DNA from: Owenia fusiformis
Taxonomy: Eukaryota > Annelida > Polychaeta > Sabellida > Oweniidae
NCBI GenBank assembly: GCA_903813345.2
Contig: CAIIXF020000009.1
Location: forward strand, 2,168,001 to 2,232,000
Length of the DNA: 64,000 bases
Direction: 5' to 3'
A program made the translations under genes and the position numbers. Below are positions 55,565-64,000 of this stretch, one piece after another (position 1 is the first letter of the stretch; the number at the start of each line of letters is the position of its first letter). The notes under the pieces are model-generated. The model had not been told where the DNA came from, did no database searches, and was given only the letters and a program-made list of their open reading frames with translations.

Positions 55565-55960
55565 TAATTCTTAAAATCGCGGATTCGGTAGTATTGAATC
55601 TCTAATAAAGATGGCGCGAAAGTTTTTCCTTATAAGGTCAAAATATTTCCCATGATGCAGTTCGCGGGGGAACAAAATTTTTCTACCTTGTTTTTCCCCG
55701 TTGGTTTAACATGGGGATTTTCATACCCATTTTTCAAGCGATATTTTCGATCGAATCTCCATGCGATCGGAGAAAACAAACTATCAGAAACAATTAGTCT
55801 TTTAATAATCTTTATATAACATATATTTTTTTTCATTTTATTGGCTCCTAACGGGGTGAAAACAATGATTGAAAATGGGAGTATATTCCGGAAGAGAAGA
55901 AGTCACGTGACTAGTCGCCATATTGGAAAAAGCAATTCCATTCGACTTTCAACACGTTCA
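55565..55960. promoter_or_regulatory. Promoter-like GC-rich island inside the long PDE11-like intron
   Basis: It contains AAGATGGCG (YY1 type, 55608-55616) overlapping GCGCGAAA (E2F type), a perfect palindromic E-box GTCACGTGAC (55902-55911), and GCCATATTGG (55917-55926). CpG is plentiful compared with the flanks. It could be an internal promoter or enhancer, or a decayed transposon end. No TATA box, and no associated first exon could be fixed. Confidence 0.35.
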
Positions 55961-57600
55961 TGCCAATATTACCGCACTACAAACTGTAACATCGATGCAA
56001 CAACTGAATAAAAGTACTCATCTTCATATTACATTATAGAGTTACGTTGAAAACCCACAAACAACTGAGCATTTGACCAAAGAAGACACGTCGCTATTAT
56101 CTAGGTCAAGTTTAGTGGTTCGAAAGCAAATCTTACATACTCGTTTCCTAATTTTGTTGTTAATTGTATAATCTTTTATTGATTAAATCTGGTATACTGA
56201 CTATTAATTCAATGACAAAGAAGAAGAATTCCGATGGTGTCATTTTTTTATTTAGCTTGCGGGTGTAAAAACAAAATTGCGTAATTAATTTGATTTAGAA
56301 CTTTCGGGTCTCACAAATAGCTACACGAAATGCATCGTTGAAAAATATTGACCAATCAAATTTTGTCCTTTTTGAGTACATATATGCACCATATATGCGA
56401 ACGTTCTGATTCAAAGAGCGAACAGCGAAATGGAGAATTGTTCAAATGCTTTTTGTACATCACCATTGAATAATATGCAAGATATTGGCAAATATTTTGT
56501 GATTGTCTTAACATACGAGGGTTGTCTAAAATCTTGATGCTTTTGGACAGCCCTGGCCTGGTATGTCATGATTATCGTTGTGTGTGTTTGCGCTATGTCT
56601 TGCAATCGTTGTCATCTTCTGGAAGTGAACTGCTGTGAATGGTATGATCAAGTGATTTACATTGAAATGTGGGGAAATTAAGCAAGGAACATAGTAAACA
56701 GGCATGTTCCTAGAACATACTCTAAAATGTACATAAGAACCAGAAAGGGGAGGGGCAGTTTATTCATATTTTGAGCAATTGACTGATTTAAGTATGACAT
56801 ATCACTGTAGTTCACTCAACTGCTTAAAGGTGGCACTCACTAGCATACTGCATTATGGGATTGCTTATCGTAAAACTTTTCTCCTTTACAGGCAAATAAA
56901 GAAAATACACATAATTTAAAGAATTGCAAGTCTAAAATGGTGAATATATTAAATCTGGTGACTTTAATTCAACTTTCTCTTTTTGAATTTTTATTACTGT
57001 TGACCCTTTACCTTAATTTTTTAAAATTGATGACATTTTTCTTAATGTGTGTGGACTTGTACTAATTGTAGATTTTGATGCATTGTGACTAGGTTAAAGT
57101 TTCTTTTTTATTTTAACAATTTCAGCATTTGTCTGGAACTGGAATTTTTTCATAAAATGCTGGATTTTTTTCAATTTCAAAATGCATGCAATGGAGCTGG
57201 TTAGATAGCAGTTTAACACTTTGTGGCGTGTGTGAATTAGTAGAGCAGTTTTCTGGTATTGAAAGGGTTAACATTTTGGTGGCTGGGTATTTTTCAATTT
57301 CTGCATGCATAACTCTAACACTACACATAATTTTATACAAATAATGTTGTTTTCAAAAAATATTGATAACCAAAGACATTTATATAGATTTTTACCATTT
57401 TTGTAAATGAGTGCTTCACATTGAAAATTGCTATTCCATACATTAACTCATGTTGCTATAGAAACATCTTAATACTTTAGAAACGATTTGTTCCTTTTAG
57501 ACTGTAGTACTTCGGATGTATTAGAAAAATCAAGGCAAATGGAAAATGTTTTTTTCACCAGTGTTTTAAATTTCTCATTTTAGTGAAATAAAAGATGATA
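55961..57600. other. Intron, mostly anonymous, one partial family P copy
   Basis: Words of family P on the - strand occur at 56660-56735 (aattaagcaaggaacatagt, aaacaggcatg). Otherwise nothing recognised. Confidence 0.45.
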
Positions 57601-57606
57601 ACCATT

Positions 57607-57700
57607 CATATCTTTTAAGATTTATTCTGATATTAGTGTTATCTTTAAGATTTATTCTGATATTAGTGTTATCTTTAAGATTTATTCTATTATCAGGGTC
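57607..57700 (+). repeat. 30-bp tandem repeat, three units
   Basis: atctttaagatttattctga plus tattagtgtt, repeated three times at exactly 30 bases. The last unit is diverged. Confidence 0.9.
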
Positions 57701-57725
57701 ATTTTAAGGTAAGTTACCTTAAAAT
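57701..57725. other. Perfect 25-nt palindrome
   Basis: ATTTTAAGGTAA and TTACCTTAAAAT surround a single G. On both strands it contains a splice-donor-like AAGGTAA sequence. It follows a 30-bp repeat array. Confidence 0.85.
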
Positions 57726-58268
57726 CTAAATACAAAGCACACTTTTTTATATTATATCATACACAAAAGGCTTTTGTACAATTTACTGCATTTTTGTCAG
57801 TGTTTCATAAATATTTCTGCAACTTATTATATCTAAAAATTTTGAATTTGAATAATGAATTTTGTATCATGGTCAAAATATGTTTATATGTCTATCTTAA
57901 ACTTGCCTTCATTTACTAAGTTATTCACTTAAATCATCTTTCTAAAACGTTCATATTGTTTTTATTAATATTTTTAATACTTCATGTTTAATTGAAATTG
58001 ACTAAGATCAAAAAATAAACTAGAAATTAAAAGAATGGCTTTAATTCACATCCCAAATCACAGCCAAAATATTTTTAATTTATTTGACCCATTATGGTCT
58101 TTTTCCTCTTCAAACATCCATATTTATTTTACTTTACAAATATAAAACCGTGTAATGACCCTCCCAACATTTTTATTAATCAATTAATAATATATTGACC
58201 AATTTTAACAATGTTATTTCCAAGTTTTGCTTATCCTTAAATGACCTTATACGTCTAAAGTATAAGTA

Positions 58269-58566
58269 CAGGGTGGGCCAGATGAATGATTCACACGATA
58301 TGTTAAAGCATGTCATATATTATATATCATTTTTAAGATGAATCATTTCCTAACAAAATGACACCATCTAATTGAAAAACCTTTGTTTTCTTGTGTCAAT
58401 TTTAGCCTCTAACTCCACGATAAACAACGTTTTTTCAATCAGATGTCGTCATATTGTTAGGAAATGATTTATCTTTAAAATGATATACATGGCATGGGTT
58501 AACGGTATATCATATGATGTTCATCCTTAAACTTGGGTACTGTTTTTTTGCCCCACCCCCACCCTG
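58269..58566. mobile_element. 298-bp MITE, CAGGGTGGG ends flanked by TA
   Basis: The left end CAGGGTGGGCC and right end (GGCCCCACCC)CCACCCTG-like are inverted and flanked by TA on each side. The inner arms ttaagatgaatcatttccta and taggaaatgatttatcttta are inverse copies. The TA duplication fits Tc1/mariner-type MITEs. It is in the intron before the exon at 59067. Confidence 0.85.
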
Positions 58567-59066
58567 TATATATGGTATATTTATATAAGCAGAAATTTAA
58601 TTAATATTGCATGTTTAATAGAAATAGATTTACAGTTTTATTATTAATGTTGGAGTCTACTGGGTTCTATTTTAATACCCCTTATATTTATCGCTTGCAC
58701 ACCTTCCTGTAAAACATTTAAAGCAATTTTTTAATGAGACAGAAAAGCATGAAAATTAATTTTGAAAATAAGCTAGCAAAAATATTCTTTAAATTAAGTG
58801 TCTTATATTTTGGCACTTTAAACTATTTAATGTACTTTAACACCCTAAGAAGAAACTTTCCCAGATCTCCAGGAAAAAATCCCTGTTTTTTCCTGTGTGG
58901 GTTGATTATAGGAAGGTTTATTTTTAATCAAATTTACCCTATGGCAACATGACAGTTAAAAAATTAAGATGTATTGTAACCACATTAAAGGTGTTTTGAA
59001 ATGTTTCAATTCAGTTTATATTTCCAATGTGCGGTGTCTAACAATGTTTCTATTTGATATTTTCAG

Positions 59067-59137
59067 GGTGTTTTCTCCCAAGTTTATGATCTCCAAGCAA
59101 GTGATTTTGACAATGATGCATCATGTAATCGAGGAGC
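59067..59137 (+). CDS. Pde11: PDE11-like exon: GAF-B beta2 region
   Basis: The exon is 71 bases, entering in phase 0 and leaving after two bases of a codon. The acceptor is tttgatattttcag and the donor GC|gtaagt is perfect. It encodes GVFSQVYDLQASDFDNDASC and then NRG plus the first two bases of an Ala codon. This corresponds to the GSFSRVFDxEANDL block of invertebrate PDE11, which directly follows the VDExxK end of exon 3, showing that the two exons join with or without the cassette. The acidic DFDND stretch sits in the variable loop before the conserved FPINIG segment. Confidence 0.9.
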
Positions 59138-60703
59138 GTAAGTCATTTTTATTTTTTGACAAAAAGTCATTGTTGTCAAACACTATAATATTTATCCATT
59201 TTATTTGACATTTGACAATCTTGTATACCTTCTTTTATGCCTTTGAAAATGATCAAGAACTATATATTTTGATTTGATGAGGAGGATTTTGAAAGGTTGT
59301 TATACAAGAAGTAAACATTTTTTATTTTATTCGAACAGATTTGATTTAGTGGTTAGATTTTGCAATACTTTTTATATTTGGTAAAGTACAAATTAAACAT
59401 GTCGGTGGAATATAGTCTCATAATAATAACCTGTTTTATTTTACCCTCGTTGCATACTAATGAAGGAAAGTTGTGATAAAAATACAAAATAAGGTTTTAC
59501 TTAACCAAACTTAATGAAGAAATAAAAACAATAAATCTATGAGTATTGAAAGATTCACCCATGAAATTATTTAATTTTTGAATCCATAACGTTTTTGCTA
59601 AATAAAAGGTTTATGAAATCTTATCCTTGTATTGAGTATTTCTCAATGGTTCTTCTTGTTGCTGATGATTGAAATTTTATAGAGATCAATTTTTTTTCTG
59701 TTGATTCAAACAAATAACTTAAGTATGGATATATGTTACATAAGTGAGGTTTTTGAAATACATTTCTTAAAAGCACTTTAAACATGCAAAATAATGATCT
59801 TGTCTCTTAAACTGTAGATTCCACATTTATCAGAATACAGAGTGAGTGACAACATATAGATAATAACATGGTATTGTATAACACAATATGGTATTTATAA
59901 TAGCCAACTGATTACACTACCCCCTTCATTAAGAAGCTTGTTCGTCCTCAGACCATATAATAGATATTGATAAACATCTTTAATTGATGCGCTTTAAATA
60001 ATGTGTTTATTTGGCTTGAAAAGAGATATAAGAAAACATAAAACAGTTATTTTTATAATTTAATTGTTATATTCTGTTATATGAAATAATTAATGATATT
60101 GATTTACTTACATAAATTATGATAAGTTAAAGCTGGCATTGCTGAAGGCCTTATATAAGTATTTTTACATCTGAATAATCTTCATCAATGTCTGAAATTC
60201 CATCCTTATTTTTCCCGTGAACTATATTGAATATTTAAGTTCAACAGTTCCGTATCGTTGTTAAGATGTCTTGCCACAAGCCTATACATTGTTAAGCTAA
60301 AATTAAATATTGGATCTTTCGGTTAACATTGACATTTTTTCGATAAATGTTGTTTTTTATAAAACACCATTTACACTTAAGGCTAGCTTTAAATGTGGGC
60401 TTGAGGGCTTAACAAGCTTCTGAAATGGAAGGCCACGATGTAATTATACTTTTATTTAACACTTTTCTGTGTGCTTTAGAAAACGAATTAAACTAAATTC
60501 CCAATAGTACATTATTAATATATTAATTTTGTGAAGAGTTTTAGGATTCAGGAGGTATTAGCATTATCTAGTGACAAGAGTGAATTCTTTAAAAAATGTC
60601 CATGACTTAATCGTAACCTTATGATAGGCTGTGTAAAACAAATGTTGACGTAACCATTATTTTTTTGTAATTTTTTTTGTGTAGGAGTGTACTTGATATC
60701 CTT
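59138..60703. other. Intron, nothing recognised
   Basis: AT-rich, no repeat, no exon. Confidence 0.45.
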
Positions 60704-60836
60704 TTTATGTCACCATCTCAACAAATGACGCATTGTTATAGCTACCAACATTTTGTGGATGGCTGTTGGTGTTTGGCGGTTGGTGTTTGTAGCAAATGGC
60801 AGGTGGTGACATTTTGTATGTTATTGACTTGAATAA
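60704..60836 (+). repeat. Family M repeat, copy 5
   Basis: It begins ctttttatgtcaccatctca and ends caggtggtgacattttgtat. It lies in the intron upstream of the exon at 61472. Confidence 0.8.
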
Positions 60837-61040
60837 ATATTTCTTTTGTTTTAAAATTAATAGTCTAATAATCTTTCTTTGTCCCTTAACATTCTTATCT
60901 CATTTACTCTAATGTTTTCTTGTGAATGTGTTTGAATGTTTTTTTAATCATACTTATTTCTCACCAGATCAAATCTTGAACTGTGTATTATTTATTTCTG
61001 TAAAGACTCCATCTTCTTATCACCCAGTTAGGGTCATTGG

Positions 61041-61144
61041 AGGTCAGAGGTTTTGACCTTCTGTGATACATCTCTGAAGCAACCACTATCACTCTACTTT
61101 AAATATCACATAGAAGTTTAAGGTCACATGGAAGGTCAAGGTCA
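61041..61144. promoter_or_regulatory. Cluster of nuclear-receptor half-sites
   Basis: AGGTCA occurs at 61041-61046, 61121-61126, 61133-61138 and 61139-61144, and TGACCT (inverse) at 61054-61059. The last pair is directly abutted and forms TCAAGGTCA (61136-61144), an extended monomer site of the SF-1/ERR type. It is in the intron of the PDE11-like gene. Similar words are frequent in some invertebrate repeats, so function is open. Confidence 0.35.
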
Positions 61145-61471
61145 AAATGAGTCAAGTTCAATTTGTTGTTCCTTGAAGATCAATATAGTAGTTGTATATT
61201 AAAGTGCTTTGAAAGTGTGTCAATTAATATTATGGGAATTCACTCCTTTTGAATATACTTTTAGCTAGGAAATGCATTTAATTTCATCTGGTATGGTTAA
61301 TGAATAATTGGAAAGTAGCAAAATGACAGAATTGACAATACCTGAAAAGACATTAAATACCTTTAAAGACATGAAAATAAGAAGGCAAAATAATATATGG
61401 AAATTGAAAAGAAATACAGTTTTGAGTAAGAACGAGTAATAGTAAAGAAGGTATATGTTCTTATTTTTCAG

Positions 61472-61535
61472 TTCTTCAGAGCCGAGGTTTCCTATAAACA
61501 TTGGAGTTACAGGCTATGTAGCTACAACAGGGGAG
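61472..61535 (+). CDS. Pde11: PDE11-like exon: GAF-B core, FPINIGVTGYVATTGE
   Basis: The exon is 64 bases. Its first base completes the Ala codon begun in the previous exon, and it leaves in phase 0. The acceptor is cttatttttcag and the donor is GAG|gtatgt. It encodes SSEPRFPINIGVTGYVATTG and a final E. The RFPINIGxTGxVATTGE motif is a hallmark of the GAF-B domain of PDE11-type enzymes in invertebrates and is the strongest single argument for PDE11 rather than PDE5 or PDE6. About 210 bases downstream in the intron lies a 21-bp near-perfect hairpin. Confidence 0.94.
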
Positions 61536-61743
61536 GTATGTTCCAGTTTTTGTAGATTACAAAGGCTCTATTTGATTTATACAATTAGTTCCAATTTCTT
61601 TAGCATCCTTTTTCCATAAATCCCCAATCTTGATTCTGGTCCATTGGGCTAATGATCTCAATTTCATTTTGTTATTTATGTTCCAAGTTTTACATTGTAT
61701 CAGTTTTAGCCCTAATAAAATGTAGAGATTATGGTGTTCATGA

Positions 61744-61790
61744 ACTGTTCTTGAACTGTTCTTGAACAACAAGAACACTTCAAGAACAGT
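61744..61790. other. Hairpin: 21-bp stem with one mismatch, 5-nt loop
   Basis: ACTGTTCTTGAACTGTTCTTG (minus one mismatch) is the inverse of 61770-61790, with loop AACAA at 61765-61769. It is made of repeated gttcttgaa words; further copies (cagttcttgaaatt, gttcaagaacat) follow to 61822. It is in the intron 210 bases after the exon at 61472-61535. Confidence 0.85.
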
Positions 61791-62071
61791 CCCCAGCAGT
61801 TCTTGAAATTAGTTCAAGAACATAAGCTCATATTAAGTTCAAATTATTGTACTTAATTATAATTCTGTAGAAGTCATGTCGTGGAGTTGGGGCCTTATGT
61901 CTAAGCATTTTTAAAAGATGAATTTATGATTATAAATATTATATTAAGTCAAAATTAATTTTATTACATTTTCTGATTACATATCATGTACAAAATTACA
62001 GAAATTAATTACAAAATTAATTGTTGTTATGAATAAATTGATAAATTATACACTGATTCTTGGCGTTTCAG

Positions 62072-62119
62072 ATTCTCAATATACCAGATGCTTATAAAGA
62101 TGACAGATTTGATCCTTCT
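62072..62119 (+). CDS. Pde11: PDE11-like exon: GAF-B ILNIPDAYKDDRFDPS (last exon in window)
   Basis: The exon has 16 codons and is phase 0 at both ends. The acceptor is tggcgtttcag and the donor is TCT|gtgagt. It encodes ILNIPDAYKDDRFDPS, the NIPDAYxDxRFD loop and helix of GAF-B that is homologous to the segment just before the first exon in this window. The next exon should begin with the VDExTxFKHxxILCM block. I did not find it before the window end, so the gene continues beyond 64000. The intron before this exon is the shortest of the gene (536 bases). Confidence 0.93.
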
Positions 62120-63645
62120 GTGAGTATACCTACTGTAGCTACTACAATATGTTAGACTGTGGACTATTCTGTAGAAGTGCTCTAGAAATGCATTCTGCTT
62201 TTCATGGAAGGTCACACATTCCAACATATTTCAAACAATCTGCATGATAATGCTGGACACTTTCTGGGTAGTTGGACTTCATGTAGGGGTGGCAGACGGC
62301 CCTCAGGCCAATTTATACCCCTACCCCAACAAAACCTTGGGGGTACTTTAATACCACCCAATAAAAAGAATACTAATGCATATCAGATATTCATTGTTTT
62401 AAAGTGGGTAGGGCATGCCATGGTTAGTCAGTGACAGAAATTTCCAATCTCTGACTTATATGGTTACCATGGAAACAGTATTTATATCTCACAATCTTCT
62501 CAATTTGAGCCCGTCCCAAATGTGTCCTTTAGTTCTCAAAGTGAAATATTTGCAAATCTGTTTGGATTTTGTGGCTGCTACTTTGTTAAAAGTTGAATTA
62601 ATATGTATGAATTCACACTAAAGCACTAAAAACTTGATATAATGATCCCATAAATTAATAATATTTATCACATGTAGTCACACACAACTGCTTTAAGGGA
62701 AAAGTGGGCGTGGCACTTTTTGGTACTTGTGTAATTGTTGCAGCATTAAATGAAAAATACATATTACACTAACAACAATTGACATTTAATTAGCATCTAC
62801 TAACATTGTGTAACATTGTAATATGTTCATTATGATTATTAGATACTTTAAATATTTTATATAAGAGTTATCATGACCTTTCCCTATCACAGGTCATCAA
62901 TGGTCAAATTAACTTTTAGTCTTTTAGACTTTTAGAGGTCCTTAGTCTTTTTAGTTTGTCAAAGTCGTATTCATTGACTTGTACCTAGAATATGAATGGT
63001 TCCATTGATCAAGAGCTATGAGTTAAAATTGATTAATACATTTGTCAGGGTTAGAGCCATTTTATGCAATTGAAAACTAATGGACCGTTCCATCCTTTGA
63101 GTATGATGTTATCTCGTGCTGGTGTGATTTGCATACTTGTTACAGTTATGACTTGGATTGAGTTATATGAACTCATTTATCATTTTGACATTTGTACCAA
63201 ATCAGGCTTAAATGACAGTGGAACTATGGAGTATGATAATTTTTTTCATATATCGTGCATGAGCGCCACAGTTAACGATATCTCACTCCGCTTTAAAAGG
63301 GAAGGTAATACTAACTAGGCCTAGTAAAGGGGATGTAGTAAACATAAATAAATGATAGGTGAAATGTTATGCCCTGCCTTAATACATAACTAAGATTTCT
63401 TATTTTCTCGGACAAATGGTGTCTCACAATTGACTAACTGATTTTATTATCAATACATCAACATCAGGTAATGCATGATCTATCCAATAGACTAAAGATA
63501 ATACTTGATTCCAAGATGGCAAAATAAATCATTCCATGTATGAATTGCATTGTGCATCATTTTGCAGATATCATATGATGCATTCATTGACTCATGGTTA
63601 ACAAGGTACGGGTATAACATTCACTCCTTTTAGTATTTCGCAAAA
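62120..63645. other. Intron after the last exon seen
   Basis: Starts with the donor gtgagt. Two short frames (62204-62434, 62415-62621) and one at 63064-63318 show no family resemblance. The expected next GAF-B exon (FKH...ILCM block) was not found. Confidence 0.45.
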
Positions 63646-63896
63646 TGAGCCTGGCCATGGGAAAACCGGTCTTATCACAAAAATTAAAATTGTGCTACAG
63701 AGCCAAAAATGTGCTCAAGATTAAGAGGGAAATGTGCTAAATTCAAATCCGTCTTTTGGTCTATATCTGCAAGAAAAAATTGTTAAGACATAAGTCATGG
63801 CTCATTTGAAAGGTCTCTTTGTGCTTTTTAAGATAAACAAAAAATCAAAATATTGAAAAATATGTGATAAGACCCCCTTTCCTGTGGCCTGGCTCA
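63646..63896. mobile_element. 251-bp MITE with ~33-bp imperfect terminal inverted repeats
   Basis: The left end tgagcctggccatgggaaaa, then ccggtcttatcaca, is the inverse of tgtgataagaccccctttcc, then tgtggcctggctca, with a few mismatches. No clear target duplication. From 63897 to the window end nothing is recognised. Confidence 0.85.
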
Positions 63897-64000
63897 AATA
63901 ATGAAATATAAACAATTTACACATTTCCAAAATGCTGTACCTTCAGTGATTCCTTCAATATGGATAGTGGTTTGTTATGTTGAAGCTTAAAATAATATCT

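Larger units (their letters stand above)
44571..62119 (+). other. Pde11: PDE11-like gene, internal segment (exons and introns)
   Basis: This span contains six firm coding exons, all with AG acceptors and GT donors, that join in one reading frame: 54, 30 and 46 codons, then 71 + 64 bases sharing a split Ala codon, then 16 codons. The product is a class I cyclic-nucleotide phosphodiesterase of the PDE5/6/11 clade, a cytosolic enzyme that hydrolyses cAMP and/or cGMP and carries two regulatory GAF domains. Residues [20 protein letters not shown] and the later PFDEKDEK form the GAF-A signature; PINIGVTGYVATTGE and NIPDAYKDDRFDPS are GAF-B sequence as in invertebrate PDE11. The start codon, first half of GAF-A, rest of GAF-B and the catalytic HD domain are not in view. 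Intron lengths are about 1.4, 3.4, 9.3 (or 2.1 + 7.1 with the cassette exon), 2.3 and 0.5 kb. Membership of the clade is near certain; PDE11 over PDE5 is likely, from recalled family sequences. Confidence 0.9.

Overview
This is a window from an animal nuclear genome. It is AT-rich, has GT-AG introns, carries very few open frames and is crowded with short inverted-repeat transposons and minisatellites. The one protein-coding gene I can identify is on the + strand in the last third (44571-62119). It is the internal part of a cyclic-nucleotide phosphodiesterase of the PDE5/6/11 clade, most like invertebrate PDE11. The organism is probably an invertebrate, perhaps marine, judging from the Drosophila-PDE11-like protein, the repeat style and a LINE ORF2 tail. 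The species cannot be named from this window.

PDE11-like gene. Six firm exons (44571-44732, 46142-46231, 49663-49800, 59067-59137, 61472-61535, 62072-62119) join in frame. They encode the end of GAF-A, including its NK(X)nFX3DE signature, the linker helix, and the first half of GAF-B. The upstream GAF-A exons, the rest of GAF-B and the catalytic domain are not seen. The long intron after exon 3 holds a candidate 75-bp, phase 0-0 cassette exon (51883-51957). It would insert 25 basic residues, with an RRRS kinase-type site, into the beta1-beta2 loop of GAF-B.

Layout. 1-3090: a large foldback structure whose 21-bp minisatellite core flips strand in the middle, next to a ~365-bp tandem unit. 3100-14000: mostly anonymous AT-rich DNA with dispersed repeats (here named families P, M, H and R) and a promoter-like patch near 6900-7060. 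14000-17400: two related palindromic MITEs, LINE remnants, a 587-bp hAT-type MITE with an 8-bp target duplication, and a small element with a 6-bp duplication. 18200-24850: copies of an ACAGT-ended MITE family and a 2-kb array of CCATGG-rich repeats ending in a long palindrome. 26600-33850: a MITE, a polypurine 27-bp array, a 19-bp array, and a MITE with exactly eight 103-bp units. 38000-41700: a 42-bp array and three inverted-repeat elements. 44571-62119: the PDE11-like gene, whose introns contain nested transposons, 31-, 41-, 32- and 42-bp arrays, hairpins and two regulatory-looking patches.

The recurring theme is small terminal-inverted-repeat elements that acted as seeds for tandem arrays. 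At least three MITE families here have one arm locally multiplied. No tRNA, rRNA, CRISPR or prokaryotic feature was seen.
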